Of a DNA stretch of 64,000 nucleotides, positions 23,331-34,920 are shown piece by piece. How positions within the stretch are numbered: position 1 is the first letter of the stretch; every line of letters begins with the position of its first letter. The position numbers were made by a program, and so were the translations under genes. The notes under the pieces were generated by a model. The model was not told the origin of the DNA, did not search any database, and was given only the letters and a program-made list of their open reading frames with translations. This stretch comes from Syngnathus acus. Taxonomy: Eukaryota > Chordata > Actinopteri > Syngnathiformes > Syngnathidae. The stretch covers positions 11,789,412 to 11,853,411 of the forward strand of contig NC_051102.1 in the NCBI RefSeq assembly GCF_901709675.1. The letters run 5' to 3'.

Positions 23331-25113
23331 TTACATTCCAGCCGCGGCTTTGTCACGGTGCTCTCCTCCTCCTCCTCCCTCTCCTCCCGACGCCGTGCCC
23401 GGGGCCAGGGCGGAGTTCTTGGCCTTCATCCCCTCCTCCTCTTCCTCCTCCTCCGCCTCCTCCTTGCTCTGCACCTCAGCGGGCTTCTCCTCTCGGGCCT
23501 CCCGCTTGGCCACCGGTCTGCTGGCAGAGTCCGCTGCCTGGCTGAGGTAGTCCTTCACGGCCCTCTCGTACAGCTCGTAGGGGAAGCGGCCTTGGGTCTG
23601 AGCCCGGGTGTCTCGCTTGGCCATGCCGTCGGGTGGGTACTCGGTCAGGATTTTGGCCGCCAGATAGGTGGTCACCTCGTCCTCCACGTCGCCGTCGTCG
23701 TCGTCATCGGCCCGACGGCGAAAGGGCATTTTGTTGAGCTCGGACAAGAATAGATTCTCCCTCCGTCCGGCCGGCGGGGGCGGGATTTTGACCGCATTTG
23801 GATCAGGGTGGGTCCCCGCCGGAATCCTATCCGCCGTCGTCTCGACGGGTCCGGGCATCACCGGGTACTCGTTACTGATGGTTTCCACGCCCACGATGTC
23901 CAAAAAGTCCTCTCGGTCCATGTCCTCGGGGGTGGCGGTCTTGCTCTTCAAGGGCAGTCTTCGGCTGAAGTAGCGAATCTTGGGGGTTTGTCCGGTGGTG
24001 TATCGAGACGGTGGCGGCGGCGGGTTACGGCGGAGCTTGCGGAGCTCCTCCGTGAGCAGCGTGTCGATGAGGTCCTGCGGGGGGACGTGGAGCTTCAACG
24101 ACAGCTCCAGAAGCTCCTTGACCGTACGGGGATCCACGACAGAGGGACGGATGAGTCTCTTTCGTCGCTCCCCGGTCCGGTCCCTCTTCTGTGTCTGGTC
24201 GCTCATCTCCAGAACTTTAAGTAAGTAGTAATCGACCAGCTTGGTGTCATCGTCGGCGTCCTCCTGGTGGTCCTGATCTGAGCGCCGCTGCACTTCCTCC
24301 CCGTTGTCTTCCTGATCCCCGAGGGCCCCGTCTGCTTCCTCGTGGCTCCCGTTCACCATCTCCTCGCTCTCCTCTCGTTCCTCCACGGGGACCCACTCCT
24401 CTCCGGGGGGGGGCTCCGTCCTCATCGGCCTCCTCGTCCTCCTCGTCCCCAAAGATGTCTCTCTTCTGTCCTACGGAGAGGGGCATCCTCTCCAGCTCCT
24501 CAAAGATGGAGCGAAGGTTGGCGAGGCTCTGAGGCGTGTACTTCTGGTCCAGATCCTCGGTAGCCCGCTTCGAGGCATCCGTGTTCTCCTCATCCTCAAA
24601 CATCAACGGGTACTTCTTGTGGGGTCTGGGGTAGTTGGCGTAATCGGCCGGCGGGCTCTGCGCCGTTTCAGTACCTTTGGTGCGGTGTCTGTGTAGGCGG
24701 CGGTCGTCCCGGGGAGTCGACGCAGGGCTGAGCTTCGCCTTATCCCGCAGGGACTCGAGTAAGGATCTCATCAGATGTTCGGCGGTGACGTCCTGGCGTT
24801 CGGCGGGAGCCTCGTCGTCGTCGTCGCCCTCCTCCTCCTCGTCACCCTGTTGCTGCTGTTGCTGGGAGGCGAGTTGAAGCAACACCTTGAACTTTTCCAC
24901 TTGGTCGTAGTCTGACGGCGCGGGTCCGGGGCGACCCCCGTTACGCTGCTTCAGGTTCTCGATGTACTGCAAAGCTTTGAGCAGATCGGAGCCGGCCGGC
25001 TGCCCTTGGTAGTGGCGGGGGAGAGACGCGGCCTGCACGCCGCATCCGTGGAGGAGGACGGCGAGCAGGACCAGGGCTGCCCCCGCGGGCAACTTGTGGT
25101 GGAAATGCAGCAT
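23331..25113 (-). CDS. scg2: secretogranin II precursor (secretoneurin), frame broken at a C9 run
   Basis: A single coding exon of about 594 codons, as in other SCG2 genes (human 617 aa). It starts with a signal peptide (hydrophobic AALVLLAVLLHGC, cleavage probably near residue 28). A highly acidic, proline- and dibasic-rich granin body follows. Secretoneurin is at residues 184-216, bounded by KR pairs, with the conserved core YTPQSLANLRSIFEEL. The 3' part contains LVDYYLLKVLEMS, VPPQDLIDTLLTEELRKL and a conserved YLAAKILTEYPP. The reading frame changes at a minus-strand run of nine C (24405-24413): upstream it is read in one frame to about 24414, and downstream the granin sequence continues one frame over. 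Known role: sorted into dense-core secretory granules of neurons and endocrine cells and cut into peptides. The ATEDLD-type secretoneurin suggests the teleost b paralogue, but this is not certain. Confidence 0.9.
24466..24564 (-). other. scg2: secretoneurin peptide
   Basis: 33 residues between dibasic KR sites, the same length as mammalian secretoneurin, with the conserved YTPQSLA core. It lies wholly upstream of the frameshift, so the peptide would survive it. Confidence 0.9.
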
Positions 25114-25133
25114 ATTAGAGGCAATTGGTCACC
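25114..25133 (-). other. scg2: scg2 5'UTR end and splice acceptor
   Basis: On the minus strand a pyrimidine-rich tract ends in tgtggacag just before base 25132, about 19 bases upstream of the ATG. This is a good acceptor for an upstream non-coding exon, as SCG2 genes have. Confidence 0.6.
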
Positions 25134-25420
25134 TGTCCACAGAAAAACAATCAATGCATCCATTGTTCACATCCAGATGAGATAGAGGTGTTACTGTTCT
25201 TGTAGATCTGTCGTTTTTTGTTCTTGTGCTAAGCCTCTATCAAGCTATCTATTTGACACACTGCGCTGTGATGTCAAGCTTTTCATATTTTGCTTGTGTT
25301 GCTGTGCAAGTTGCTATTTCTTGGGGAGGAGGAGGGGGGGTGCCAAGTCTTACCAAATTAATCTTGCGAAACTCATCTGATCCGAAAGCAGAATTAAATA
25401 TTAAAATTTGGTTTTCCCCA

Positions 25421-25422
25421 GC

Positions 25423-25470
<48 letters not shown>
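25421..25470. repeat. (ATAG)n microsatellite
   Basis: About twelve tandem units. Confidence 0.95.
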
Positions 25471-25472
<2 letters not shown>

Positions 25473-26040
25473 TCATATGGATTGCTAGATGGCTTACCAA
25501 CATATTGTAAAAACAACTTGTAATATGATGAATGTGATCGCGGTTGTCCTCATTTTCTTCCATTTTCCGTGCCATTTGCACTGGAAGTGTTTGTTTCAAT
25601 CCATCCATCGATCTATTGTGTATGACTCATGCCTCGTTTTGTGGTGGTGGTGGTGGTGGGGGGCAGGCAAAGTCGAGAGCTAATTGAACGACGGCGCAAA
25701 ACAAAAAAACATGCAATTCCATTTCGAGATTTTTATTGCAATAATACACATAAAATGTCTGGTTACTTGAATGTAAAGCGATTGGGATAGCTTATGAGGT
25801 GGAATTGGTCGGTGAAATGCGCGTCTTACCTTTGAAAAGAACGCTCAGACAACAGCGGAGGTGTTGGGCATGTCCTCTTGCAGCTTTGTTGTGTTGTGTT
25901 GTGTGTGCAGCACTCGGACAGCTCCTCCGCATATATGAGCAGACACCTGACCACCGCGTCATCGCACAACGCACGCAAGAGCTGAGCTGTGCTCCCTCCC
26001 CACCCTCTTTGAAAAAAAAAGATCGAAATGATTCACGTTT

Positions 26041-26079
26041 TTATGGCATGGCATGGCATGGCATGGCATGGCATGGCAT
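26041..26079. repeat. (ATGGC)n pentanucleotide repeat
   Basis: About seven perfect units, just before ttgatcgactgg. Confidence 0.95.
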
Positions 26080-26939
26080 TGATCGACTGGGCGAACAAAG
26101 GAGATATCGTCAAACGCATTTAGTAACGTCAAAATACGGCACAAGGAGTGCAGGAGAGTCAATGTTTTTTTGTTTTCATGTATAACAAAACAATCCGTTA
26201 TTGATCCCTCAGATTCGTGTCAAGGCAAAGCAGCACAAAACAGATAGAAGAAGAAGATCACATGTATACAACGACCTTGTAGAGAGATGGATACGGATCG
26301 ATACAAGGATGGATGGATGGAGGGAGGGAGGGATAGGCGGGCGGGGGGACGGATGGATGAAGCATTGATCAGTGTTCTTCGATATTAGTACCACCCTAAT
26401 GCCTTCATCGTACTTTCATCATCTTTATGCAAAGTTACATTTTCTTCTGTATGGCGGGGGGGGGCAAGGGAGGAGTTAAAGCCTCCAGCAATGACTCACA
26501 GGCGCTGTCGCAGTTAAGCAGCCCCTCCCTCCTCCTCCTCTTCTTGCTCCTCCTCCTCCTCCTCCTCCTTGAGAGCAGCCAACCAAACGTTGAGAAAGAG
26601 CCTCCGGTTGACTCGGGGCCAAAGTTGCGACACTCCCAACGTTGACAAGATGGCGACGCAGCGTGCCGCCGGCCACGCCGCATGTGGGGAGCGACAAGAT
26701 TTATGGTGAGCCCTCCAACAGGCTCCTAAAGAGCACTTGTTTCCCTACATATGTGACGGTGATCGAATCAAACGTACCCTTGTGTCTCCTATGCAGAAAC
26801 ACTGATTGTCCTCAATAGTTTGCAGATGAGCTGGAGCCTGATTTCCTCCTGCATTAAAAAAAAAAAGAGCTCCAAAAATCTGAGCATATACCTCCTCACT
26901 TACTTACTTAAGACGCGTCACAATCACATCACTGACACT

Positions 26940-26973
26940 CTGATGAAGGCGGAAGAACCCGCCGAAACATGTC
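26940..26973 (+). other. hammerhead-ribozyme-like motif, probably in a degraded retroelement
   Basis: It reads CTGATGA (26940-26946), one A, a stem GGCGG/CCGCC with a six-base loop, GAAAC (26964-26968), then the palindrome ACATGT containing GTC. These are the catalytic-core words of a type I hammerhead in correct order. Against it: an extra A before stem II, a very short stem III, and only about two pairs in stem I. Confidence 0.3.
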
Positions 26974-27329
26974 AGGTAAATGAACCTAAGAAGTTTGTTT
27001 GATATAGAAGAACCAGTGAAGTAATTGAAAAGGAAAAAACAAGATGAACCTAGTACAACTATACCTCCTCACGTTTGTGTAAAAATGACTTTTGTGATGC
27101 AACATGATAGTTCCCTATGCACAGCTTGAGTAACTGCCTTTTACCGTCCCTTCCAAAATAAGCCGAGACAGCAACATGGGCACAACTAACTGCAAGTGAC
27201 TACACCCCAAAGTGAAAATGAAAACTCCTTTATTTAATTATTTTATTCATTCATTCATCACCGCTCTTTTATAGGCTGTCCTTGTCTTTTTATTTTATTT
27301 TTTTTTTTTATAATTGCAACGCAGCTGCT

Positions 27330-27660
27330 TTTCCATTGCATTTGCATCTCCGTGGAGTCCATTAGCGCCCGGCAGAAAAGCCAAAGCCCTCTCTTGATCT
27401 GCTCCTTTCATCTCGGAAAAAAACCCATTACTTGTCATCAGCCACTTGTACTTTCTTGGATGAAGTGCAAAAAAAGACTTTCCCTGTCCTGTTCCATAGC
27501 CATGCTGTCGTCACACGCCTCTCTCAGCAGCAAACAAATCATTGTCTGCTTGCATTCTCGACGGCCATTAGCAGATTGCTGGATTAAGCGTAGGCAGGCG
27601 TGCAAAAATAGAAGCAGTCATTTAAATGCTCAGATAGCCAATGATGCGGATGTCGTGTGA
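27330..27660. promoter_or_regulatory. candidate conserved non-coding element
   Basis: About 330 bp of complex, non-repetitive sequence. It contains an octamer (atttgcat, 27340-27347), several attag/taat homeodomain-type cores and tttaaat. It is surrounded by low-complexity DNA in the scg2-acsl3 gap. The open frame through it resembles no protein. Conservation is not tested. Confidence 0.3.
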
Positions 27661-27835
27661 CGACGGTCAATATGAAAAGGATTCATTTACTTGCAATACT
27701 GCCCCCCCCTTCATTGTTTGTTACTTAAATGTACCAATCAATCAAACTTTATTTATGTAACACTTTAGAAAAATCTAACTTTGTCTTTTAGTTTAAAATG
27801 ATGACTTATTGCTTGAGCCCATTCAGGCCACTGAC

Positions 27836-27960
27836 ATTGATTGATTGATTGATTGATTGTCTTTATTTCGAACATATTTAAAACATACAAAGAGAAAAAA
27901 TCAAACAAATAACAGTTCCAAGTCCAATCCAGTTGATTTTCTATTGAGGATACTTATTTA
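27836..27960 (-). mobile_element. possible LINE 3'-end fragment
   Basis: On the minus strand the sequence ends atgttcgaaataaagac followed by (AATC)n. An A-rich end plus short tandem tail is typical of CR1/L2-type retroposon 3' termini. No reverse transcriptase remains. The family is not identified. Confidence 0.35.
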
Positions 27961-28849
27961 TTCAAGCTTTTCCAGTTCCTCAATACTCCTCACCATCCAT
28001 TAAGCTTGATGTATATCTTGCAATTTCTGGTCCATGTACTCTGTATTTTCTTCATTCATTCTTCTCAGGTGACGTGCTTTCTTTGCAATGGCCGCGTTGG
28101 TCTTTGTCAAATGTTCATTGATGTCGATGTCTGTGCCTTTGAGCAACTCACCCTGTTTTAGTTAGAAGTGCCATTTTGTGCTTCCCGTTGACACATTTCA
28201 GAATGACTGCTGGCTTGTCGTTCCGGTTTTGTTTGGGCAGTAGATGACAGGCTTCGACCAACTTTTCTTGGGTTGTCCCAAAAAAAAAAACCCCACCAAA
28301 TGTGAGGCAGGGCGAAAATCACACCCTCACCTCTGAAGAGTGTGAGGGCGAAGATGCCGTCAAAGCGTGCACCAGATTTTGAGGCGGCACAAAAAAATCT
28401 GGGTGAATTTAATCACGGTTTTGCCACGGGCTCCCTTGTAAATGTCATTTTTCTTCTTCATGTTTGCATTTGAAGCTCTCAAACATTGAACCGATGACAA
28501 AGTTAGCTTTTATTTTGGAAGAATGACTCATTCCAATATGAGTCACTGCCAGCAGAAGATGGGCTCTAGCCCATTTGTTTGTTTCCATCATCGTCTTCGT
28601 CACCCCGCAGCCAAGGAGAAGAGGGGAGAGTCTCCCCTCGTGGTTGTCATGGCACATCTTCTTTTCATTCCACGTTTCCATGGCGACGGCGCTTCGCCGC
28701 CTTTCAATTGCCTCCACCTTTTGTTTCTTTGCACGCTTGCGTTTACCATCCTCTCCTCCAGCAGGCACCTTCTCTCCCGATAGAGCTGCACCAATGATTG
28801 CGGCGCCCGCCCGCCGGAGACATTGTGTCGCCTAGGCTGTCAGGTGTCA

Positions 28850-29130
28850 GAATGGAGCTTTAATTGAGTGTGGATTTGGAGCAAATTAGGGCTTCGATTT
28901 GGCCAGACGAGTGGGAGCGAGGTGCTAAAGTGTGGCTCTGCGGGCATATCCTGTTTGAAAAGGCCATGTGTCACAAAACCAGCGGGAGTGAGTGGGCATA
29001 TTTCTGCATTAATGACATGGCCTCACCGGCTCTCTGTGCCTTTCACCGCTAATGGCCATCTTTTCCGTAAAAGAAGTTGGCTCGCTAATGAATGCAAAAT
29101 GAAGTTGGCCACCTTTGAGCTAAAAAAAGG
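28850..29130. promoter_or_regulatory. candidate conserved non-coding element upstream of scg2
   Basis: About 280 bp of complex sequence rich in homeodomain-type cores (tttaattgag, gcattaatgac, cgctaatgg, cgctaatgaatgc), with no repeats. It lies just downstream of the inferred scg2 first exon. This is an inference from composition only. Confidence 0.3.
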
Positions 29131-29419
29131 TGGGTTGTGATCGACTGCGAGCCTCAGATATATGATAGCAGTAGTATTATTTCGCATTTAATTTCCTTTC
29201 GTGAAACTCTTCCTTCGGTCTCTTCTACATTTGATTCTATTACGGTATATCAATTGACATGGATACGAATGGGAGTCTGGTCAAGATCTGACTGCACAAA
29301 TTGGTTCTTGATTGCTTCTTGTCACTTTTAATGTCTTCCATGCTGCTCCTTCACTCCACTCTTTCTTTCTTTCTTTTCATGGATGCGCGTTGGCGGCCGC
29401 AGCACTCCACGGTGCTCCG

Positions 29420-29542
29420 GCTCAACCCTTTTAACAATAATGCAAACAGATGATGTTAGTGTCTGTGAAGGGGGAGGGGAGCGGGGTGGGTGGGTGCGTG
29501 CGGTCGTGCGTGCGTGCGTTTGACGCACACGCACTGACGTCA
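29420..29542 (-). promoter_or_regulatory. scg2: inferred scg2 promoter with perfect CRE
   Basis: A perfect palindromic CRE, tgacgtca, lies at 29535-29542. About 100 bases downstream in the scg2 direction is a TATA-like ttaaaagg preceded by gtttgcattattg. Mammalian SCG2 has a CRE in its proximal promoter and a non-coding first exon separated from the coding exon by a few kb. This site lies 4.4 kb upstream of the ATG in the right orientation. The assignment is inferred. Confidence 0.4.
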
Positions 29543-32500
29543 TTGGAGCAGCACAGGCAGGCGCCCGATGCATTTGGGATGAAGAAACAATGTCCCGTCA
29601 AGGGAGCATCATTAAAGCCTACGCTGAAATACATTTATTATTTATGACAGCGAGTGAATGCACCTTAGTGTAGATTTGAATTTGAAGTGACATACTACAT
29701 TCAAATCAAGTTGTGTCTGTACATCCACATTATGACCTCTTGCGCAATAGGACATTGTCTGCCTTAAAAAGATGGGATTATTGTGCTATAGAAGTTATCT
29801 TTATCAATATTATGTACAGTGGCTATAAAAAGTCGACTCAATGCCAATTCTTTGGGTGATGTGTGTGGGATCGAAGCCATGGTTTGGTTTGGAGAGAATG
29901 CGTACAAATGAATGATCATCTAAGCGGGTCGTTGGGAATTAACCCATCACAATTAAACTATGAAACGCCCCAGGGCTGTATCCAGTGATCCTAGTTAAGA
30001 TGAAAAGTATTTCATTCACGCCCACAGCCTTCATTTCACCTGCTCCATGACCTCCTTCCAACCATTCCTCTGCTTCCTCCCTTTCAGCGCTGGCTTCTCC
30101 CGCCGCTCCCCGTTGGCCGTGTGATGATGCTGCTGTCCTCCACCTCCCTCCCTCCCTCCCTCCATCAATGCTATAAATAGCCAGCATCATCGGTGAGTCA
30201 TCGCCCAGACATATGGGTCCCCCCCACACGGTTCTCTCTAGCTGTCTCTTCATCCTTACTGCTCCCCCTTCGTATGTCGGCGTGGGCGTTTTAACAGACC
30301 TCCCTCACGCCGTTTTGCACCTCAACATTGTGCCTGGCATGTTGCCGCCGCAGGGCACAGCCAAAGGTCACTTTGAAAGAAAACTAAAGGTGGAACAAGG
30401 GTGGGGGATTTTTTTTCTGCCATGCACCTGTATATTGTGTTACATGTGTTATTTTTCACCAGTGAAATAAACTGAAGTACCGCTATTGTTATTGGCAGCC
30501 GTTTTAGTTTTGATGTTAGTCTTTTGGACACACATACTTATTAGTCTGAGTCACATTTTAGTCAGCTACTGCGTATACCAAATCTGATGCTTATTCACAA
30601 TAATTGGATGAATTCCTTACTTGTGTTTGTCAAAAAAATAAACATAAAATGAACGCCATTTATGACAATCCGTTTGGCCAAATGCTAACAAAAAATGCTG
30701 GTGTTGTGGTGGTGTTACACCCCTTTAAGCCGTGGCTATTTGCAGACAAATAATGCAGCTAGATAATCTAACAATGCTCACAAGCATATATTCTTTATCC
30801 TCTGTGAAGAATAAGCATGACTGCTACATACCGAGCAATCGTAACCATCTCCTTCATGTTTGTCTATACAACTTGAATAATACTTCTATTTACTATTTCC
30901 TTCCTTCCTGCTTGTGTGTTCATTATGCTAATCGTATGAAAATATATGAAGAGCCACACCGGTAGGACAAGGACATTTTCTTCCTGCCTTGTACTTTAGC
31001 CCTGGTTAGTCACCTCTGCTCCCTGCTTTATTGGCACTTGTTACGTACGCCCTAATCCTAGTTGATCCCCTCGCTGTGGGCGGTGCACCTCAACCATCAT
31101 TCAGGCTCCAGGATTTCATTAGTCTTTCTTCCAGCCGACACCAAACCCACGCACTCTGGTGGAGCTATCCTTGGGCAAACTCCAATAAGGGCTCGCCGTG
31201 GAGTGTGAGCAGCAGCAGCGGCAGCGGCGCAGCGAGGGCCTCTGAGTCAGACAGAGGGCAGGGAGAGGACTTGGACTCGTTACATTAGTCGTGGGACAGC
31301 AAAGAGCGAGCGCATTTCTTCAATATGGAAGATGTCCTTCCTGTTCCCTGCGGTGTTAGCGGTGCACTCGCTCTGCCTCGGCGGCTCGACGTGTCGCTCA
31401 AGAGGCGAGCGTTACGCAGAAGGATTGAATGGGGGAAAATGAATCATTATGATTGCTGCTTTTTGTAGCTCAATAGATGAATAATTAGAAAAAAGTACCA
31501 CTTTTGTGGTATTTACTGTTGACAGTGTTTTTCGGTTTATTGTCGCGTTGCATATCTTGTCGTTCATTTCATAATGTTTGTTCAGAAGAATGTGTTTAGA
31601 CTAATTGGCTTGTTTTGGCTACCTTTGCATTGCGCTGCCATGAAATGAGTAGGTATATTTATCTCTTAGTTGTCTATACGCGTATGGCCATTTGATTTGG
31701 ATACATTTTTGGGGGGGGAACAATTGAGCATGACTATTCGGCAAGGGAGACGCGTAAAAACCAAACTGGTATATAAAAATTGTTTGATCGTCAATATTCG
31801 TATAGGAATATGAAAATGAGCCATTACTTTTACAACGTCAATCGTAACTCACGATAGATACCCATTTCCATCACATACATTGAGACTAGGCTTCAATGAA
31901 AGATCATCTATTTAATAGATTCTATAAAGCTGTGATTGAAGGATGTGTTCTGTAACCATCGCTCACTCACTCGCGCACGCACACACACCGCGGCCTTTGT
32001 TGCCATAGGAACACCAGTTTCAAGATGATCGCAATCCAAGCGGCTGATCGTACTTGTTGCATGCCCGCCTCGGGAACAAAGAGCACACAACTTTGACACA
32101 AACCTTTTTATTTTGTTACATCCTTTTCAAGGCAAATCACAGAGATAAGGAGACACTTGCTTGAAACCCCCCACCCGACATTAAGGATGAGTACTATTAA
32201 ACATCCCTTTTATACACAATTCATAAATGAGACTTCTTTTGGAATATATATATATCTGCCATTACTCCCTGAAAATTGGCCTATCGTGTTTTTTTGGGCT
32301 ATAGCAGTGACATTGCAAGGTGGCACAGAAAACGAAGCGGTCTAAAGGAAGTACTGTACAGAGCACACCTGCATATTTGGAATCCGCCTATCTATCCGAT
32401 GCCATCATCCGGTGGAATCTTGGCGCCAATGAAACCAACTTTAGCCTGGGTTGTTAGAGGAGATTCTTTATCCTAAATGAAATAACTTATGAAAGGTCAT

Positions 32501-34032
32501 GTCAAATGAGCTTGAAAAAAAATGTTAGCTTTTGCAAGATTATATTACATTTGACCAGTCTTTTTTTTCCCTAAATACCCGGGGGAAACTAGGTTTGAAA
32601 TGATAATAGAGAACCTCCCTCTTTCCTCTCTCTCTCTCCCCACAACTCAAATGATATTCAACTGTCAGATGACTAATTGGGACGCGAAGAACCTACTGGA
32701 CTTGTAATGTAACGTTCGTAGGAGCCCTGAAGACAAGCTCACGTGTCAGAAGGCAACAAGAATGAACAAGCAAAACTATACAAGCTTAATTTGCATTCCT
32801 GGGTGCTCAAATGACTTAAGTTCATTCCATCAAGCCAATACATTTGGGGTTGTGGGAAAGAAAGAAAGTCAGAAAGAAAGACAGAAAAAGACAGAAAATA
32901 GATCACTACAAAGGTACAATCATTAATAATGTACATCTTTTCAAATATGGAATGGAAAGAATTCTTGACCAATGAACTAACTCATTGTTGATTATCACGC
33001 CCATCTCCTCAAGTCTTCACATTAACACAGCGACATCTGCTTTTCAGTGTCTCTCTACCATCCTCCACTTTACTCCTACGTCTTCTTATGTTGTATGTTG
33101 TTCTACTGGACTGGCTTTAAAACCCCCAAAAAAAGGAGGGGATTCAGTCTTTTCTCTCCCTTCAAAATCTTCCTATATAATTGAGACAAAATCTGGAGAA
33201 TAAATATTGCACAACCATTTGTATTACTTATATTCACAGGTAAAAAAACAAAACAAAACCATGCCTGAGGAGGAAGTATATGCATGTCCTTATTTTTTCT
33301 AGATAGTGGAAGGAAAGGCAAAGTAACTACATTCTTTTGAAGACATCCATTCCAATGTGACGCCTCATTGGAAACTTTGCTGGGTGATGGCAAGCTAACT
33401 GTCCATGCCGCGTGTTTGTCCTGGCCAGACAAATATAACGCTCCAATAAGGCGCACCACAACTAGAGGAATATCAGTTGCCTGCAACCTGAAAGCCAGCA
33501 TTCTTAGAAAAACCTAAGATAGTAAGTTCATTTCATCCCAACCAAGCGTATCGTGACTAGAATAGATATAAGAAGATGCATCATGATGAAAAGAACATAA
33601 AACGTTGCAGATTCGGCGCGTCAAGACAAGAATAACATAATGCGGTAAATTAGTCCCAACCCGACGACGCGCATCACGCGAAACGTGTGAGCTCGCTACA
33701 ACTTGACAGGGCACATACATATGTAACAAGCTAGCCACAACCTAACAAGGTGCAGCGTCGTGACGTAACAACATCATTTCGAGTGTTTCCGGAAATACAC
33801 TCGTGCAGCGGTTCACTCCGGCCGTTTGTAAACAAAAAGTGCACCAAAAAGTCTTACATTAGCCGCGACCCGACGAGTGGAACGTCGTCGTCGTCGTTTA
33901 CCAAGCGGGCTTCGCATATTGGAGTGGGAGTAAACTGACAGCACGCAACGCAGGTGGAAAAACAACACCAGGAAGGCCGAAGTGGACACTCACTGCGGAG
34001 ACAGAAGGCCGTTGGCAAATAACGTCCACATA
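29543..34032. other. gene-free stretch between scg2 and acsl3
   Basis: No coding exon recognised. It has short microsatellites, scattered A/T runs, (AAAG)n near 32860-32890, and a 55-bp segment near 30790-30850 resembling 20985-21045. Human KCNE4, which lies between SCG2 and ACSL3, was not found here. Confidence 0.5.
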
Positions 34033-34918
34033 CCGTACTTTCCGCACAATTAGGCGCACTTCAAAACTTCAAATTTACTCCAAAAACCACAGTGCGCCTT
34101 ATCATGCAGAGCGCCTTATATATGGATCAATTGATGAATTTGTACACAGCGCTCTGCCAAAATGTTTCAGTACGTTTTAAGATTAAAGATTAAGATTAAA
34201 GTCCCAATGATTTTAGTACGACTAGTAAATGACAAGGTCGCATCGCTTCCCAGCATTACGGCAACCGTGCTCAGGGGGCGTCACTGAATAGCTGTTGTAC
34301 CCGCGAGGCTATTTCTTTTCAAAATAGGCTGTTCCGTTCATGTTTTCGAGTACGTTTGCGGATCGATATCCAACGGAATCATAAATAAGCAGCACCAATG
34401 TGTTAAATCAGTCTTTAGTCGGTTCCGATTCACTTTTATGGGAGAGAGTTTGAGAAACGTGATTGTTTACAGGGGGCTGCCACGACACTTTGCTGAGGCT
34501 CATGGGAGTCTGCGAGCTGAGGCTCATGGGAGTTTGCGGGTGGCTAATGCTATGACGATAGCTGCTATACGCACGAGGTATTTCACTTCAAAATGGGCTG
34601 CTCCGTGTTGTCAATGTTTCGAGTAAATTTACGGAAGGGAAACATAGGTAAGCAGTACCAAGGTGTTAGATGGAACTTTAGTCAGTTCCCATCATTTTAT
34701 AGGAGATAGTTTGAGAAACGCGATTGTTTACAGAGGGCTCATTGGTTATTGGCTAGTAGATGCATACAGCAACCCTAGTCAACCTCAGTTTGTTGCTGCA
34801 GTATAGCGTCTATTTTATGCGCCTTTTAATCATATATATATGAAATCATTTCTAAAATAAAAAATTCAATGAGGGTGCGCCTTATAATCCAGTGCGCCTT
34901 TTGGTGCGAAAAATACGG
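34033..34918. mobile_element. TA-flanked non-autonomous DNA transposon with internal duplication
   Basis: Terminal inverted repeats are ccgtactttccgcac on the left and, reverse-complemented, ccgtatttttcgcac on the right. The element is flanked by TA at 34031-34032 and 34919-34920. Subterminal gtgcgcctta boxes repeat at both ends. A segment of about 170 bp is present twice inside (about 34308-34480 and 34572-34740), with 70-85% identity by eye, and a 23-bp unit (gctgaggctcatgggagt...) is tandemly doubled at 34493-34538. No transposase frame exists. The TA target site points to a Tc1/mariner-like mobiliser. Confidence 0.75.
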
Positions 34919-34920
34919 TA

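Noticed and set aside
23808-24563. Plus-strand frames opposite scg2
   Set aside because: Shadows of the GC-rich, acidic scg2 coding strand; no splice sites or similarity.
25799-26185. 128-codon frame with a hydrophobic N-terminal segment
   Set aside because: It runs through the ATGGC repeat, shows no similarity to a known family, and has no flanking exon or poly(A) signal.
33655-33695. Second hammerhead-like motif (cgacga ... gcgaaacgtg)
   Set aside because: The CTGATGA core is degraded and no consistent stem II/GAAA arrangement can be drawn.
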